In this document: positions 36,160 to 46,473 of the stretch, piece by piece | Position numbering within the stretch: position 1 is the stretch's first letter | Layout: each line of letters starts with the position of its first letter | The notes under the pieces: model-generated | Seen by the model: only the letters and a program-made list of their open reading frames with translations | Told to the model about the DNA's origin: nothing | Databases searched by the model: none | Made by a program: the position numbers and the translations under genes | NCBI RefSeq assembly: GCF_000003815.2 | Contig: NC_049997.1 | Location: forward strand, 4,389,456 to 4,453,455 | From: Branchiostoma floridae | Lineage: Eukaryota > Chordata > Leptocardii > Amphioxiformes > Branchiostomatidae | Length of the DNA stretch: 64,000 nucleotides | Direction: 5' to 3'

Positions 36160-36379
36160 TACTCTCCCAGCAGAGGTTAGGCTCCGGTTGTTTTTTTTTA
36201 ACTTTTCTTTTAGTCGTTTTTATCGGGCTTTCTATTTTTTTAATTATATCTTTCTGTGTCAATACCTAGTGAGTTAGGCCGGACACAACAAAAAAATGAC
36301 AAAATAGAAAGCCCGATAAAAACGACTAAAAAAACGTTTAAAAAAAAACAGACGGAGCCTAACCTCTGCTTGGAGAGTA
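36160..36379. mobile_element. Foldback MITE, intact, with perfect 9-bp target duplication
   Basis: The ends are TACTCTCCCAGCAGAGGTTA and the reverse complement of AACCTCTGCTTGGAGAGTA. Long A/T tracts and an inner pair TTTTTATCGGGCTTTCTATT and its complement complete two arms of about 85 bp around a 45-bp loop. The flanks ATTCTAATT at 36151-36159 and 36380-36388 are identical. The 9-bp duplication suggests a Mutator-like origin. Confidence 0.87.
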
Positions 36380-36388
36380 ATTCTAATT

Positions 36389-38130
36389 CACCTCGTGGTC
36401 AAGGGAGGCCTAAATTCGTTTGAGGGTAAGGACTATCGACCCCTCATTGTAAATGCAATGCTACAAAAACAACAAGGAAACTTCTCATGTGCCACTGAGC
36501 ACTATAATGTGAATTACAACAATATAGTGGCCACACAATTAAGTTTTACTCTGCCACTAATTAAAAGCAAATCTAAAGAACAATACGTAAATACCAAATC
36601 ATACAAATATAAGATCATTGAAATGAAAAGTTTTCAGTCTATTTTGTAACGATATTTAGAAATAACTTAGAAATTCCCATTTTCAAATTCCTTGCTGCCA
36701 ATGGTGCGGACTCGCGTCTGATTCTTGGCACGACTGGAAAAGAGTGACCATATAATTCTTTCGGATGGTGACGTAAAGTCATGGGCCGCGTGTAAGAGGG
36801 AGCTTCATGCTTACGCCTCAATTGTAAAATCTCTGTACAAACGTGAGCACAACACACTTATCGAGAATACTATTTGATTTTTTTATTGAATTCCAACAAG
36901 ACAATGCAATAGATAACCCAGGAAGCAGCGCTAATGGCGGATGCCATAAACATACCTTAGTTCAACATAGTAGAGTAGATGTTAACCTGTATGCTTAAGA
37001 GCCCTAGCAAAGCCATGTTGTGTTGCTGGCTGGCTACTTGGAAAAGATACCCCCTAGAAATAAATGCTTTGCCCTTTTATAGGGGAGGGGGGCATTACAC
37101 TAAAACAGTACGATTCACATTCAAAAATCTGAAATATTTAGGTAAGGATGTCAAGAGAGGAATGCACGGACGTTGAACTAAAAGAAGATATGAATCCGAA
37201 ATGCAGAACCTGTATACATACATTTTTATCCTTTCTTGGTGTTTTTCATCTTTTGAATAACTATTGTGAAGTGGATACAACTTAGGATATTTGTCACTGA
37301 CGTCTGTAACCTTTTCTGACTATGAATTAGAGACTAAGTCGTCTGTACAACAGCTGTCGGATTCATTTTTTGCACTGTTTCTGCTCGACAGGTTGACTGT
37401 CCGGCTATGAAGGCGATCTTTTAGGCCATAGAAAGTAAATTCTATGGATGACATCCCCAGAAGGCTCCTCCAAATTTATTGCGAGAACTTGAAAAGGGGG
37501 CTTCAATTTATAGATAGATCTAGACTAGAGGCCAAACTTTACTGGAAAAAAATTGCCAACAAGCATGGTTTCACAGAAAAGAAAGAAGTATTTTTTCCCT
37601 GTATCAAAAAAGTGCCAAAATGGTGAGTATGGGAGTCTAGTACCTCATAACTTCACTCAAGGTCGCCATATTTGTGAAACTGTTAGAACTACACTTTTAG
37701 AACTACACTCACTTCTACAATTGCACTCTACCACATTGCACATCTTCCCATTTTCAATATTTTTGTCTCGTGAACCATAGCCGGTAGGAAACGAATTTTC
37801 TCGTCTTTTTTCTGAAATAATCCGCAAAAATCAGTGTGCGTTGGATGACATCCACAAAACTTCCTTGCTGTTGCCTTATGAAGTCTTCACATCAATCAGA
37901 CATCCGCCATGTTAGATGGACGGTTCCATTCATCACTAATGACAGGACGCAGACAATGATTGACAGGGCCTCAGACGACACCCAGACGGTGGGAGGGGAC
38001 AGCTGGTGAAGAAAAGGGGAAGCTGAGTCAAGGCCTTGACTTTGAAGTTGATGTGAGTCATCACTTCCGGAAATGCGATTTGGGAACACGGTTTTATATA
38101 CACGTTGATCTTGTGTCTATTGTCTACGTG

Positions 38131-38135
<5 letters not shown>
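36389..38135. other. Intergenic DNA, nothing recognised
   Basis: Short frames only, including one at 37444-37626 with no recognisable domain. Confidence 0.45.
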
Positions 38136-38202
<67 letters not shown>

Positions 38203-38319
38203 CATGCGTGTGTGTGTATGATCATGTGTGTATGATCATGTGTGTATGATCATGTGTGTATGATCATGTGTGTATGATCATGTGTGTATGTTTATGTGTG
38301 TGTGTGTGTGTGTGTGTGT

Positions 38320-38386
<67 letters not shown>

Positions 38387-38396
38387 TGTGTGTGTT
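38136..38396. repeat. (TG)n / 14-bp repeat / (TG)n compound array
   Basis: Pure (TG) at 38137-38201, then at least five copies of the 14-mer TGTGTATGATCATG (38213-38290), then a second (TG) tract to about 38396 with one CTGTT interruption. TGATCA palindromes recur every 14 bases. Confidence 0.9.
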
Positions 38397-39089
38397 CGTG
38401 TGTGCGATTATGCGTGTGCGTTTTACTGAAGAGTACCAGACGCATATCCGGACAGTGTGGTGGGTTCTTTTGCGTGCTTGAAATGTGGCTCTTCTCAACC
38501 ACTGGGCCTCCACTTAACGTCCTATCCGCGAAACGTTTCTAAAAAGAAGGAAGGTGTTCATTTACACCAGAATGAAGTTAGGAAAGTTTCGTTCCTGAGG
38601 GCAAAATGTTGGCGGGATATCAACAGATTTGAAGCCAGAACCTTTGGGTTACGGGTCAAACACCCTGTCTTTACGTTACACCACCCCACAACACGTAAAA
38701 TGTTACCTGCAATTAGCCCACGGGCAATAATTTGCAATAAACTTTAACGTTATCTATCATTATTCTCTGGTGCAAAAAAATTAGAAGTGCGAGGAGAAGT
38801 TTTGGCCTTAGGCAGTACCCAATCATGTAGCTAATTTGAAGCTGTCTTATCTAAAAACAACATCAAAGTTGAAATGAGTTTACCCAAGGAGCTTTTATCA
38901 ACTTGGTTTACCGTGAGGTCAAGCAGAAAACCCGCCATTTAGACATTCCGAACATTGTCGAGTGAGTCAGAAACGACGATTTCCTTATAAGGCAATCGTC
39001 GGGATCTACTTCACGGTTCGCAAAATTTTTCGGACAGTTTGAGTTGTTAATTGATGACTCATGATCAGTCTTCGGAGGTATCCATGTTA

Positions 39090-39540
39090 GAAATGTAGGT
39101 AAAGGTAAAGATGGTCCCATGGCCCTTTGGGGGTCATAGTTTGTTATCCATTTGGGCACGGTATTTGAAGGCAGATTCCATGGCCATCCCTTTCCGCATT
39201 TTACCTTCCAAACCGAAGTCAGGTAACGCTAGTTCACCGTTAACCACGGGGTAACCTATATCCGTTGTATCTAAAATCGGTAGATATCAAGACAACAGTG
39301 GTTTCAAAATGCAATATTTTCATAATTGAAACCAACGTCCGTCGATTGATATCCCTAAATATCCTAGCCTGTTTTTTTTTCCTCAGTAAAACGGATATAG
39401 TTTACCCCACTTATAAAGGTGAACCTGTGTAATTCCCATTTTTACACCCGGGTGGAGTGCCGAAAGTGCCGTTCCTGAGGAAACAACGTCCAGCCAGGAA
39501 TTTAGCCTTAGCGCCATTCCACGTCAAATTCACATCAGGG
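39090..39540 (-). repeat. SINE-like repeat, split by a TA MITE
   Basis: TGTAGGTAAAGGTAAAGATG, GGGCACGGTATTTGAAGGC and AACCGAAGTCAGG precede the MITE at 39226-39429; CCCATTTTTACACCCGGGTG and GGAGTGCCGAAAGTGCCGTT follow it. The order matches the copy at 3673-4411. Confidence 0.62.
39226..39429. mobile_element. MITE with ACGCTAGTTCACC ends, copy 4, inside a SINE-like repeat
   Basis: ACGCTAGTTCACCGTTAACC on the left, and ATAAAGGTGAACCTGTG on the right, flanked by TA (39224-39225, 39430-39431). The flanking sequence reads across the insertion as GAAGTCAGG(TA)...CCCATTTTTACACC, the same continuous order seen uninterrupted at 4265-4290. Confidence 0.77.
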
Positions 39541-41478
39541 AAAAATATGCTAGAACTGATACTGAACTGATAACCATATTGTTTATTCGTTTATTTACTT
39601 AAAATTTGAGTATTTAAAATTGTGTGATAATTTTGAAAAAAAAATCTACGAGCAACGAACCGAAATTTTTAAAAAAGTTGGTTTGAAGATACACCCAGTA
39701 AACATGAAATCTATTCTTAACCGCCTTGGTCTATAAACTGTTAATCAAAAAGAATGCTGGTACCTTGGGGGTAATCAGGTGGGAACACGTGACCTTTGAC
39801 CTTCCGCAGTTTTCCCGCCCTTTGAGGTTGAAGATTAAACAAACACCATTGTTCAACACGTCATGCACCCCGCTGTGACGAATGGTGATAATTGGACACG
39901 GGGGCACACCAGGGCCACAAAACTTGCTGAGGGGGATTCCGGTACCCTCAATTGTCGCGTGCCTGACGTGAATTAAAGGGGGACCTCGCTAGTTTATGTG
40001 CCCAAATTGTTTATCAAGAAGATCCGTCAAAAATATCCCTTTGAACTTTCAGAAGACTACACCTGAGTTCAAAAAGTCAGCAAACCTATTAAATTTGTGG
40101 GCATAGTTTGGAACGGCATTCAGTGGTGTGACTGTGAATGAGGGAATCCTTTGTTATACTGTCAAAACAAGTTTTTCATTGACCACATTTTTATGGTTGT
40201 GTCGACTAAACTGCCTGAGGATCTAGGAGTTTATACCCGTAGGTTTTTGAACCCGATTGTTCGTGACAGATACAGTAAGTTTGGGTGTGTTGTTTTCAGC
40301 TAAACCGTATGGAGTCGGTCTTATACGAAAAAAACAGAGACGACAAAATTAAAAGGAAGTTTTCTCATTATAGAAATTGCTAAACTTTCTTTCCAACACT
40401 GAAATCAATATAGGGACTTAACCTAAATTTTCATGCTAAGGAAATTTTCTCGTTTATAAAAAGACCATAGCATTTCCCATCAAAAGAGATTATCATGGAG
40501 AACAAAGTACAGCATACTTCAATAAATTGATAACATTTTGCCAAAGCGACCATAAATCGTTAATTTTAAAACATATCCCCCATGTTATGACTTGACTTAA
40601 AAGTAAAGTACAAGTGACAGGTAACAATTTTACGAATGTATTTCTACCATCTGGAATCTCTATCTCATTTTGACCTGTGCATAGTTTGAATATCTAGAGC
40701 GAAATCGAGAAACATGTATGTGGTTTTAAACGGAAGCAACAGCGCTGGTACCAGTCGTGTGTCAACAAATTGCTTGCACTTTGTAATTAATCCGCTAGAT
40801 GTCTCTGCTGACCGGTGAAAAAGAGATACTCCACTAACGGGCAACTTTGACACAAATGTGATTGGTTGCCGACGATTTACGACGCCCAATGTGAAAAGCC
40901 GACAGTATTGCTAACTTATAGAGAGTTGAATGGTTCATCTTCCTTTATGTGTGTGTATTTATAGAAACATCACGTGTTGACTAGAGTCATATATAGATTA
41001 TATATTACTTTGCTACATGCAGTGAAATATGAATAAAATTTAACGACGTCTAGAGCTATATATGGCTTTTATTCCACACATAGTACATGCAGTCCATAGA
41101 TAAATACATCAGGCGTATAATATGTACTTATATATACTTATATACACAACTTACATGTACAAAAATGCCTTTTATTGCCTACTTGGTAGGTGGGATATAA
41201 GTTTGAAAATATATAAAGAGTTAAATTTCTTTTAGACTATATATTTAACAAACATTAAAATGAAGTCTGTGTTAAGCATAGTACTACTTTCTTCGAAAGC
41301 TTGATAACTTAGGTTGCCTACACCACTTTAGGTTTTCTAGATGAGAAGTTATTTAACAATCGTACGTACGGTTATGATGATTGAAGACACTGCAGGTGAT
41401 TATATATGTTTGAAAACTTCAATAAATAAATCTGTTCATAGATTAAACTGCGCATACGTATGCGCATCAAAATGCGTG
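39541..41478. other. 3' flank of the 304-aa gene, AT-rich
   Basis: No gene recognised. TTTATT at 41068, read as AATAAA on the minus strand, is a possible but distant polyadenylation signal for the gene ending at 41936. Confidence 0.4.
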
Positions 41479-41486
41479 GTGGATAA

Positions 41487-41777
41487 TAGGGGTGAGTACC
41501 GGTACAGAAAATCTTGGTCCAGGTCCGGTTCAGGTCCAGAGGATCAGATCCAGGTCCGGACCTGAACCTGGACCTGATTCAGCATGTGAGAACTAGACGA
41601 TGCTCCATTTCGCAACAAGGAAATCTGTTTTGTGGAGTATTCAACTCCCACTGGCGTTTCAAAATCCTACAAGGCTAGCTGAATATTGACTGTAAAACCT
41701 GGTAGAAATTACTTATAGAACGGTCCAATAAGAAAAACCGGTTTTGTACCGGTACACCGTACAGGTACCCACCACTA
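41487..41777 (+). mobile_element. hAT-like MITE, copy 2 (291 bp, internally shortened)
   Basis: Same family and orientation as the copy at 3769-4201: the left end is TAGGGGTGAGTACCGGTAC, followed by the AGGTCCAGGTCCGG palindromic block. The 8-bp flanks are GTGGATAA (41479-41486) and GAGGATAA (41778-41785), with one mismatch. An internal segment of about 140 bp is missing relative to copy 1. Non-coding. Confidence 0.85.
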
Positions 41778-41935
41778 GAGGATAACATGTAAAAGATACA
41801 GCCCTTGAAAACTATCAAGCATGGTCTAAACAAGTACTGTTTACAACCTAGGGGCCTTCATCTTTGACATTTTACCCACAATGCATCATACTGTGCAAGC
41901 GCGGTTTAAACGCTCGGATCAGGCTTATTCTGTAG

Positions 41936-42850
41936 CTAACTTTTTACACACATCAGCTGGGGCTGCCCTGGTCTGGGACTACACAATGGAAGGTCACTTT
42001 TAGGAGAAATCATTTCAGTCCTTCTACCAACAGATCTCTTCGCCCAGGTCCCGTTCTGTCCGATACTGTCAGAGAATAAGCTTTGCTCAGGTCGAGACTG
42101 CCTTCTCTGCATAAGCTGAGCCCTCTGCTCACTAAGTGAACCCTCCCTTTTTGGTAACGCCACAGGGGCGGAGCCGGGGATAGCATCCTTTCTTTGCGCA
42201 GGCGCACCGCCACCGCGCAGGGTCATGACGCTGAGTCTCCGCTGTGGTGCAGTGATGACGCGGATGGTCACCTGCTTCTGATTGGTTGATTTTCTCCTGT
42301 TGTCGTTCTCCGTCGCGTCTTCTTCCTCTTCGCTCAGTTTGTTGTTTGCGAAAGCAGGGAGACTATTGTTTGAGCCTTGCCCGTTTACCGTTGCAGGGCT
42401 TGTCGGGCTGGAGGAACGAGAGGTTCGTATGCGGGGAGGAGCACTGAACATGCGCAGTGGGCGCGTCGTTCCCAGAATACTGTTGAATCCTTTAGCCGAT
42501 GAATCCATGCTCATGGCCACCAGGCGGGACCGAGGGCTCTCCAGCGCCCACCGCACGGGGGGATTGTGTAGGCTGAAGTCCATCCGACTGATCCCCCGCC
42601 GAAGGGATGCAACAATTTCCGGCTCTTCTTGGGGAGTAGGCTGAATACCCATCGCACTGTAACCTGTCGTCATCATTGTCTGTGTCATCTCCAGGTTCAC
42701 GTTTCGCTTCTCCCTGTCGGTTTCTCTGATCCTCCTCTGGAAGTTCTTCTCCAGGACTCTGATCTGTCGACCGAGAACGAGCGCCGCCTGGCGGTTGTGA
42801 GCCTGAGATACAAAGAGGGAACGGGAGGATCCGACCTTGCGTGCACTCAT
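41936..42850 (-). CDS. Single-exon coiled-coil protein with Ser/Arg-rich tail (304 aa), unknown function
   Basis: This is an open frame from ATG at 42850-42848 (context AGCATGA, purine at -3) to a stop ending at 41936. The frame extends nine codons further upstream without an ATG. It is much the longest continuous frame in the window and differs from its AT-rich surroundings in GC and in its Arg/Ser/Pro/Gln composition. Residues about 19-57 form a charged helix or coiled coil (LGRQIRVLEKNFQRRIRE, then DREKRNVNLEM). Residues 174-183 are acidic (EEEEDATEND). The remainder is low-complexity Ser/Arg/Pro/Gln with segments such as QVTIRVITAPQRRLSVMTLR. No signal peptide or membrane helix is seen. 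It lies about 7 kb from the 385-residue gene on the same strand, and both have a short N-terminal coil followed by a basic tail. Extra 5' exons cannot be excluded. I do not recognise the family with confidence. Confidence 0.72.
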   Translation of the reverse strand: MSARKVGSSRSLFVSQAHNRQAALVLGRQIRVLEKNFQRRIRETDREKRNVNLEMTQTMMTTGYSAMGIQPTPQEEPEIVASLRRGISRMDFSLHNPPVRWALESPRSRLVAMSMDSSAKGFNSILGTTRPLRMFSAPPRIRTSRSSSPTSPATVNGQGSNNSLPAFANNKLSEEEEDATENDNRRKSTNQKQVTIRVITAPQRRLSVMTLRGGGAPAQRKDAIPGSAPVALPKREGSLSEQRAQLMQRRQSRPEQSLFSDSIGQNGTWAKRSVGRRTEMISPKSDLPLCSPRPGQPQLMCVKS

Positions 42851-43362
42851 GCTGCCATCTTTGGACCATAAAATCAACCAGTATTTAAGTCAGCCTCCAG
42901 ATTGACGCCATTTCCCAAACGAATATCGTCGTATGTTACACCCAGGAGACGAAACACCGGTGCGATACCACCTGTTAGAATCCCGTGTTTCGTGTGCAGT
43001 GTCAGGTTTCCTTACTCAAGGAAAACTCCATGGCGAGACCTGAAACTGATAAGAAAATGAAAACATTGTGAATTCTGATTCTGTGACTTATTGATTGAAA
43101 TCAAAGCTATTTTCTTAACTCTATATCCCTTTTGAAGGGACTAATGTAAATCGACTGAGAATTCGAACACACATGTAGAAAAAATTGTTCTGTGACATAT
43201 ACACAATTTCTGAGCAAATTTTCTAGCCCATACAATAACGTAACTATACGGTCAAAACATTGCTAGTCAAATTGGATTCATGGCTACCTAAGAACTACCT
43301 TGTTATAAAACCTCATTTGTTCGAAGCATTGTGAGTGTTCGTATCGTTGTATGCCCCCACCA

Positions 43363-43363
<1 letters not shown>
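42851..43363. other. 5' flank of the 304-aa gene
   Basis: A minus-strand AAATGGCGTC (YY1-like) lies about 60 bp upstream of the start codon and a TTAAATA stretch at 42884-42890. No convincing TATA-box spacing. No other feature seen. Confidence 0.4.

Positions 43364-43432
<69 letters not shown>
43364..43432. repeat. (CA)n microsatellite
   Basis: An uninterrupted (AC) run of about 68 bases, about 500 bp upstream of the 304-residue gene's start codon. Confidence 0.95.
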
Positions 43433-43433
<1 letters not shown>

Positions 43434-43444
43434 CAAGGCTCGTG

Positions 43445-43790
43445 TCATTTTCTGTCAAAATTCTGTCAGCGAAATCCACACGCCGCTATAAAGCCTGATT
43501 TCGATCGCAATCTTGTGTCTGTGTTTGTATCGTCGTGACGAAAATATTTCCCCAAAACAATCGTCCTTCTCTCCACAATATTGCTAGTGTGTCCGACGAC
43601 AACTTCTGTCAAAAATCTGTCAGAGAAATCTGCACGTAATTTTAGGTCCTGATTTCAATTGAAATCTTGTCTGTACTCGTATCATTGTAACAAAGCAACC
43701 CCACTCTCAAATATGGCTCGTGACAGACGACATTTTCTGTCAGAAATCTGTCAGCGAATTCTACCCACCGTCCTTCACACTCTCAGTAAT
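43445..43790. repeat. Diverged tandem repeat upstream of the 304-aa gene
   Basis: TTCTGTCAAAATTCTGTCAG, TTCTGTCAAAAATCTGTCAG and TTCTGTCAGAAATCTGTCAG begin successive units near 43450, 43603 and 43737. Units also share CCTGATTTC, AATCTTGT and GTATCRTYGT. The unit is about 130-153 bp and substantially diverged. Confidence 0.65.
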
Positions 43791-43799
43791 GAACAACAA

Positions 43800-44939
43800 G
43801 AGCCCGCCTTTTTGACGCAAACCGCCATTTGTTACACACCCGAAAATCACTAAACACACTTTCATTTACTGACAACAGTTCCCTTTTAGATGACATCTAG
43901 GTTAGAAATACAATCTTTGGTAGCCTTTATGCGCCAATGTTTGTTGTTGCGTCCGCACGACATTTGAGAGTGTCGCCACACTGTGACATGTACACAGTAT
44001 CGGTCTATGACGTAACTTTACGCTAAAATGGCATGATTTTTCCAACAAAGACATACCAAACTATGTGTTATGACAGTCACTGCTATACATTATGATAATA
44101 ATGTGTTAACAATTTCATTGAGATAAGGAATGGTACAAAACAAAATGGACAACACACTTTAGAAAACGATTGCATACTTCCTTCTTCGCCCCATTCAAGG
44201 TGACTATATCACTGAACCTAGCGTTAAAATTACACACCGTCATTTCTGTCAGCAAGTTTTCTAAAAGCCTTGTATATACTGTCGGCTTAAGTGCGCTCTA
44301 TACCCCGGGAAACAAAAATATTATAAAAACAGTGGTGTACAAGCGGCTTTAGTTGATTTAGTAAAGCGACTCTTTTTTGTACAATGGCAACACAAGGTTT
44401 TATGTGTTCAATGTGTTTTTAAGGTTTCTACAGTGACTTTATATATATGGCAATTTTACTGACAACCAAATGAAAGGGTATCCATGTGATTCGAAAGGAC
44501 CCAGTACACCAGAAAAAGAAAGTTATTAGGTATATTTAAGTATTACCTATCAATATGTCAAAGCAGGTCAAAACGCCGCTGTTGTATTATTTTTTTCGTC
44601 ACGTTTTCAAATTTGTTTTTGAACTTGAATCTATTGGTGTCATAAATCTAAAACGCAACTAAAAGCGGTCGAAGTTTTTATACGTTGTATTGTGGAGTAA
44701 AGTCCAACAAAGTACATAGATCAGCCTTAGAACCCTTCCTCGCGGAAGTTGTCGATGAATTTAGTCTTTTAGAAGGAAGAATTTTGGTAGATTTTTCAAT
44801 GACCATGTAGCATTATAAAGTAGTGATAGTTTCTCAATATTGAGTATTCTATAGTCAATTCAGTGGACTTAAGTTGCACACAGCTCTTTGTTAAGTTTTA
44901 CATGAAGTTGATAGACTAGCGTGCCTTCGGTTAAAAGAC
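43800..44939. other. Intergenic DNA, nothing recognised
   Basis: AT-rich with short frames only. Confidence 0.45.
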
Positions 44940-45225
44940 TTACAACTACAAATCTATAAAAAATGGCGAACAAACCTACCAAAAACGGGCCAGCAAACCT
45001 GAAATAAATTTACAGAAATTGCATAAGAAGCCTATAAAAAAACTTTTCAGCTAGCCAATAAAAACTGACCTACAAACCTACAAAAACAGACCAACAAACC
45101 TACAAAAAAGGCCTTTACAAAAACGGGCTTACAAATGACACCAAATACCTAGCTACAAAAACCAGCCAAAAAACCTTTTAAAAAACTACAAAACAACAGA
45201 CCAAGACAAACGGACCACCATACAA
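44940..45225. repeat. A-rich degenerate short-period repeat
   Basis: Variants of AACCTACAAAAACAGACCAA recur every 15-25 bases. The strand is strongly A/C-biased. Confidence 0.6.
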
Positions 45226-45520
45226 GATTTTACACCAACTGTTTAAATCGAGGATTTGTACGTACTTGTATTTGCCCGAGGGACTTACTACTCACACTCT
45301 GATTATCGTACTTACCTACCTTTTTACTCTGAAAGCTGTTTTGGCTCTTCAACTACCGGGAACTTCAAGCCCATAATCCACTTAAGCTACGAGGGGCGTC
45401 TAAACTGCACTAGGTATAATCCAACGCTACCGGTATAGTGTAAAGCAATTTGTAACTGGTACAAAATACAAACGACATTCTTGGCAAGACCAATTTCCTT
45501 AAAGATAATTTCAAGGCGTC

Positions 45521-46473
45521 TTTAACCCTATTCAGACCGGGGGGGGGCTTTTGAGGCCTGCGCTAACTTTGATGTCCCATAACGCCAGAACGGCTTACGC
45601 TAGAGCCACCAAATGTGATGAGTTTTCCTAAAATATTGTTGGCAACAATTTTACGAAGTTTGACAAATTTTCCATTTTTTCTTGTTGCCATGGCAACCGT
45701 TTGTTGACAGGCAGTTTTGCCAAAAATCACTATTTTTGGTTCTAACAATGTATTTTTCACATTTATTTGCTATATTACTGCTATTTTGTTACATAAATAA
45801 AATCTTATATTATTTAGCATATCTTTCAAAATTACATATGCATAAATTATGCTAATTTTATGACGTCATCAGCCCAAAATCCAAGATGGCGGACCGAATG
45901 GCCAGATCAAGAATAACAAGCTAATTATCCCTTAAAATTCGTAGCTACCTGGTATTTTTTCATGAAAAACCATCTAAATGAATGAATTTAGTCTATTTCC
46001 ATTGCCCTTTGTGATTATTTGTTGCAAAAAAGTATTTTTAAAAATTCAAGGTGGTGGATATAATATGGCGGAGCCCAACTCGTATCTTAGATGTGCATGA
46101 CGTCATTTTATGACGTCATATTGACGTCATTGATGTTGCTATGGGCAACGCAAGGCGTAACAAACATTATTATTCTGTTATCTGCACTTGTTGTTACATT
46201 TTTGTAGCATAACTTGAAGTTTTCTGATAATACCCCTTTTTCATGGGTTTGGCCAATATAATTAAATTGATGACGTCATAATTACGTCATCTTACGTTAA
46301 CGTAACGTCAAACGTCACCTACTTGTTAGATATTATGTCGACATTATGTCCTAAAAATTTGGTGGCCCTACTACACGTCGTTTTAGAGTTATAGGACTTA
46401 GAAGTGGAGGGCCTCAAAAGCCCCCCCCCCGGTCCAGGGATGACCAAAAAAGCCCGGTCTGAATAGGGTTAAA
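45521..46473. mobile_element. 953-bp non-coding transposon with TTTAACCCTATTCAGACCGG ends
   Basis: The left end TTTAACCCTATTCAGACCGG is repeated exactly as the reverse complement at the right end. A G9CTTTTGAGGCC block follows on the left and, after about 25 extra bases, also on the right. No open frame resembles a transposase and no target duplication was found. The interior holds five perfect TGACGTCA palindromes (45861, 46098, 46111, 46122, 46271), a CCAAGATGGCGG motif at 45884, and two other ATGGCGG-like sites. Confidence 0.78.

Noticed and set aside
38213..38290. Regular 14-bp repeats considered as a CRISPR array
   Set aside because: Direct tandem repeats without spacers, in a eukaryotic genome.
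37936..38542. Cys/Val and His/Thr repeat frames on both strands
   Set aside because: Translation of the (TG)n and 14-bp repeat arrays.
42492..42869. 125-codon frame on the same strand as the 304-residue gene
   Set aside because: A shadow frame inside the longer coding region.
42851..42877. Nine-codon N-terminal extension of the 304-residue protein
   Set aside because: The extension has no ATG at its start (TTG). The internal ATG at 42850-42848 has good context.
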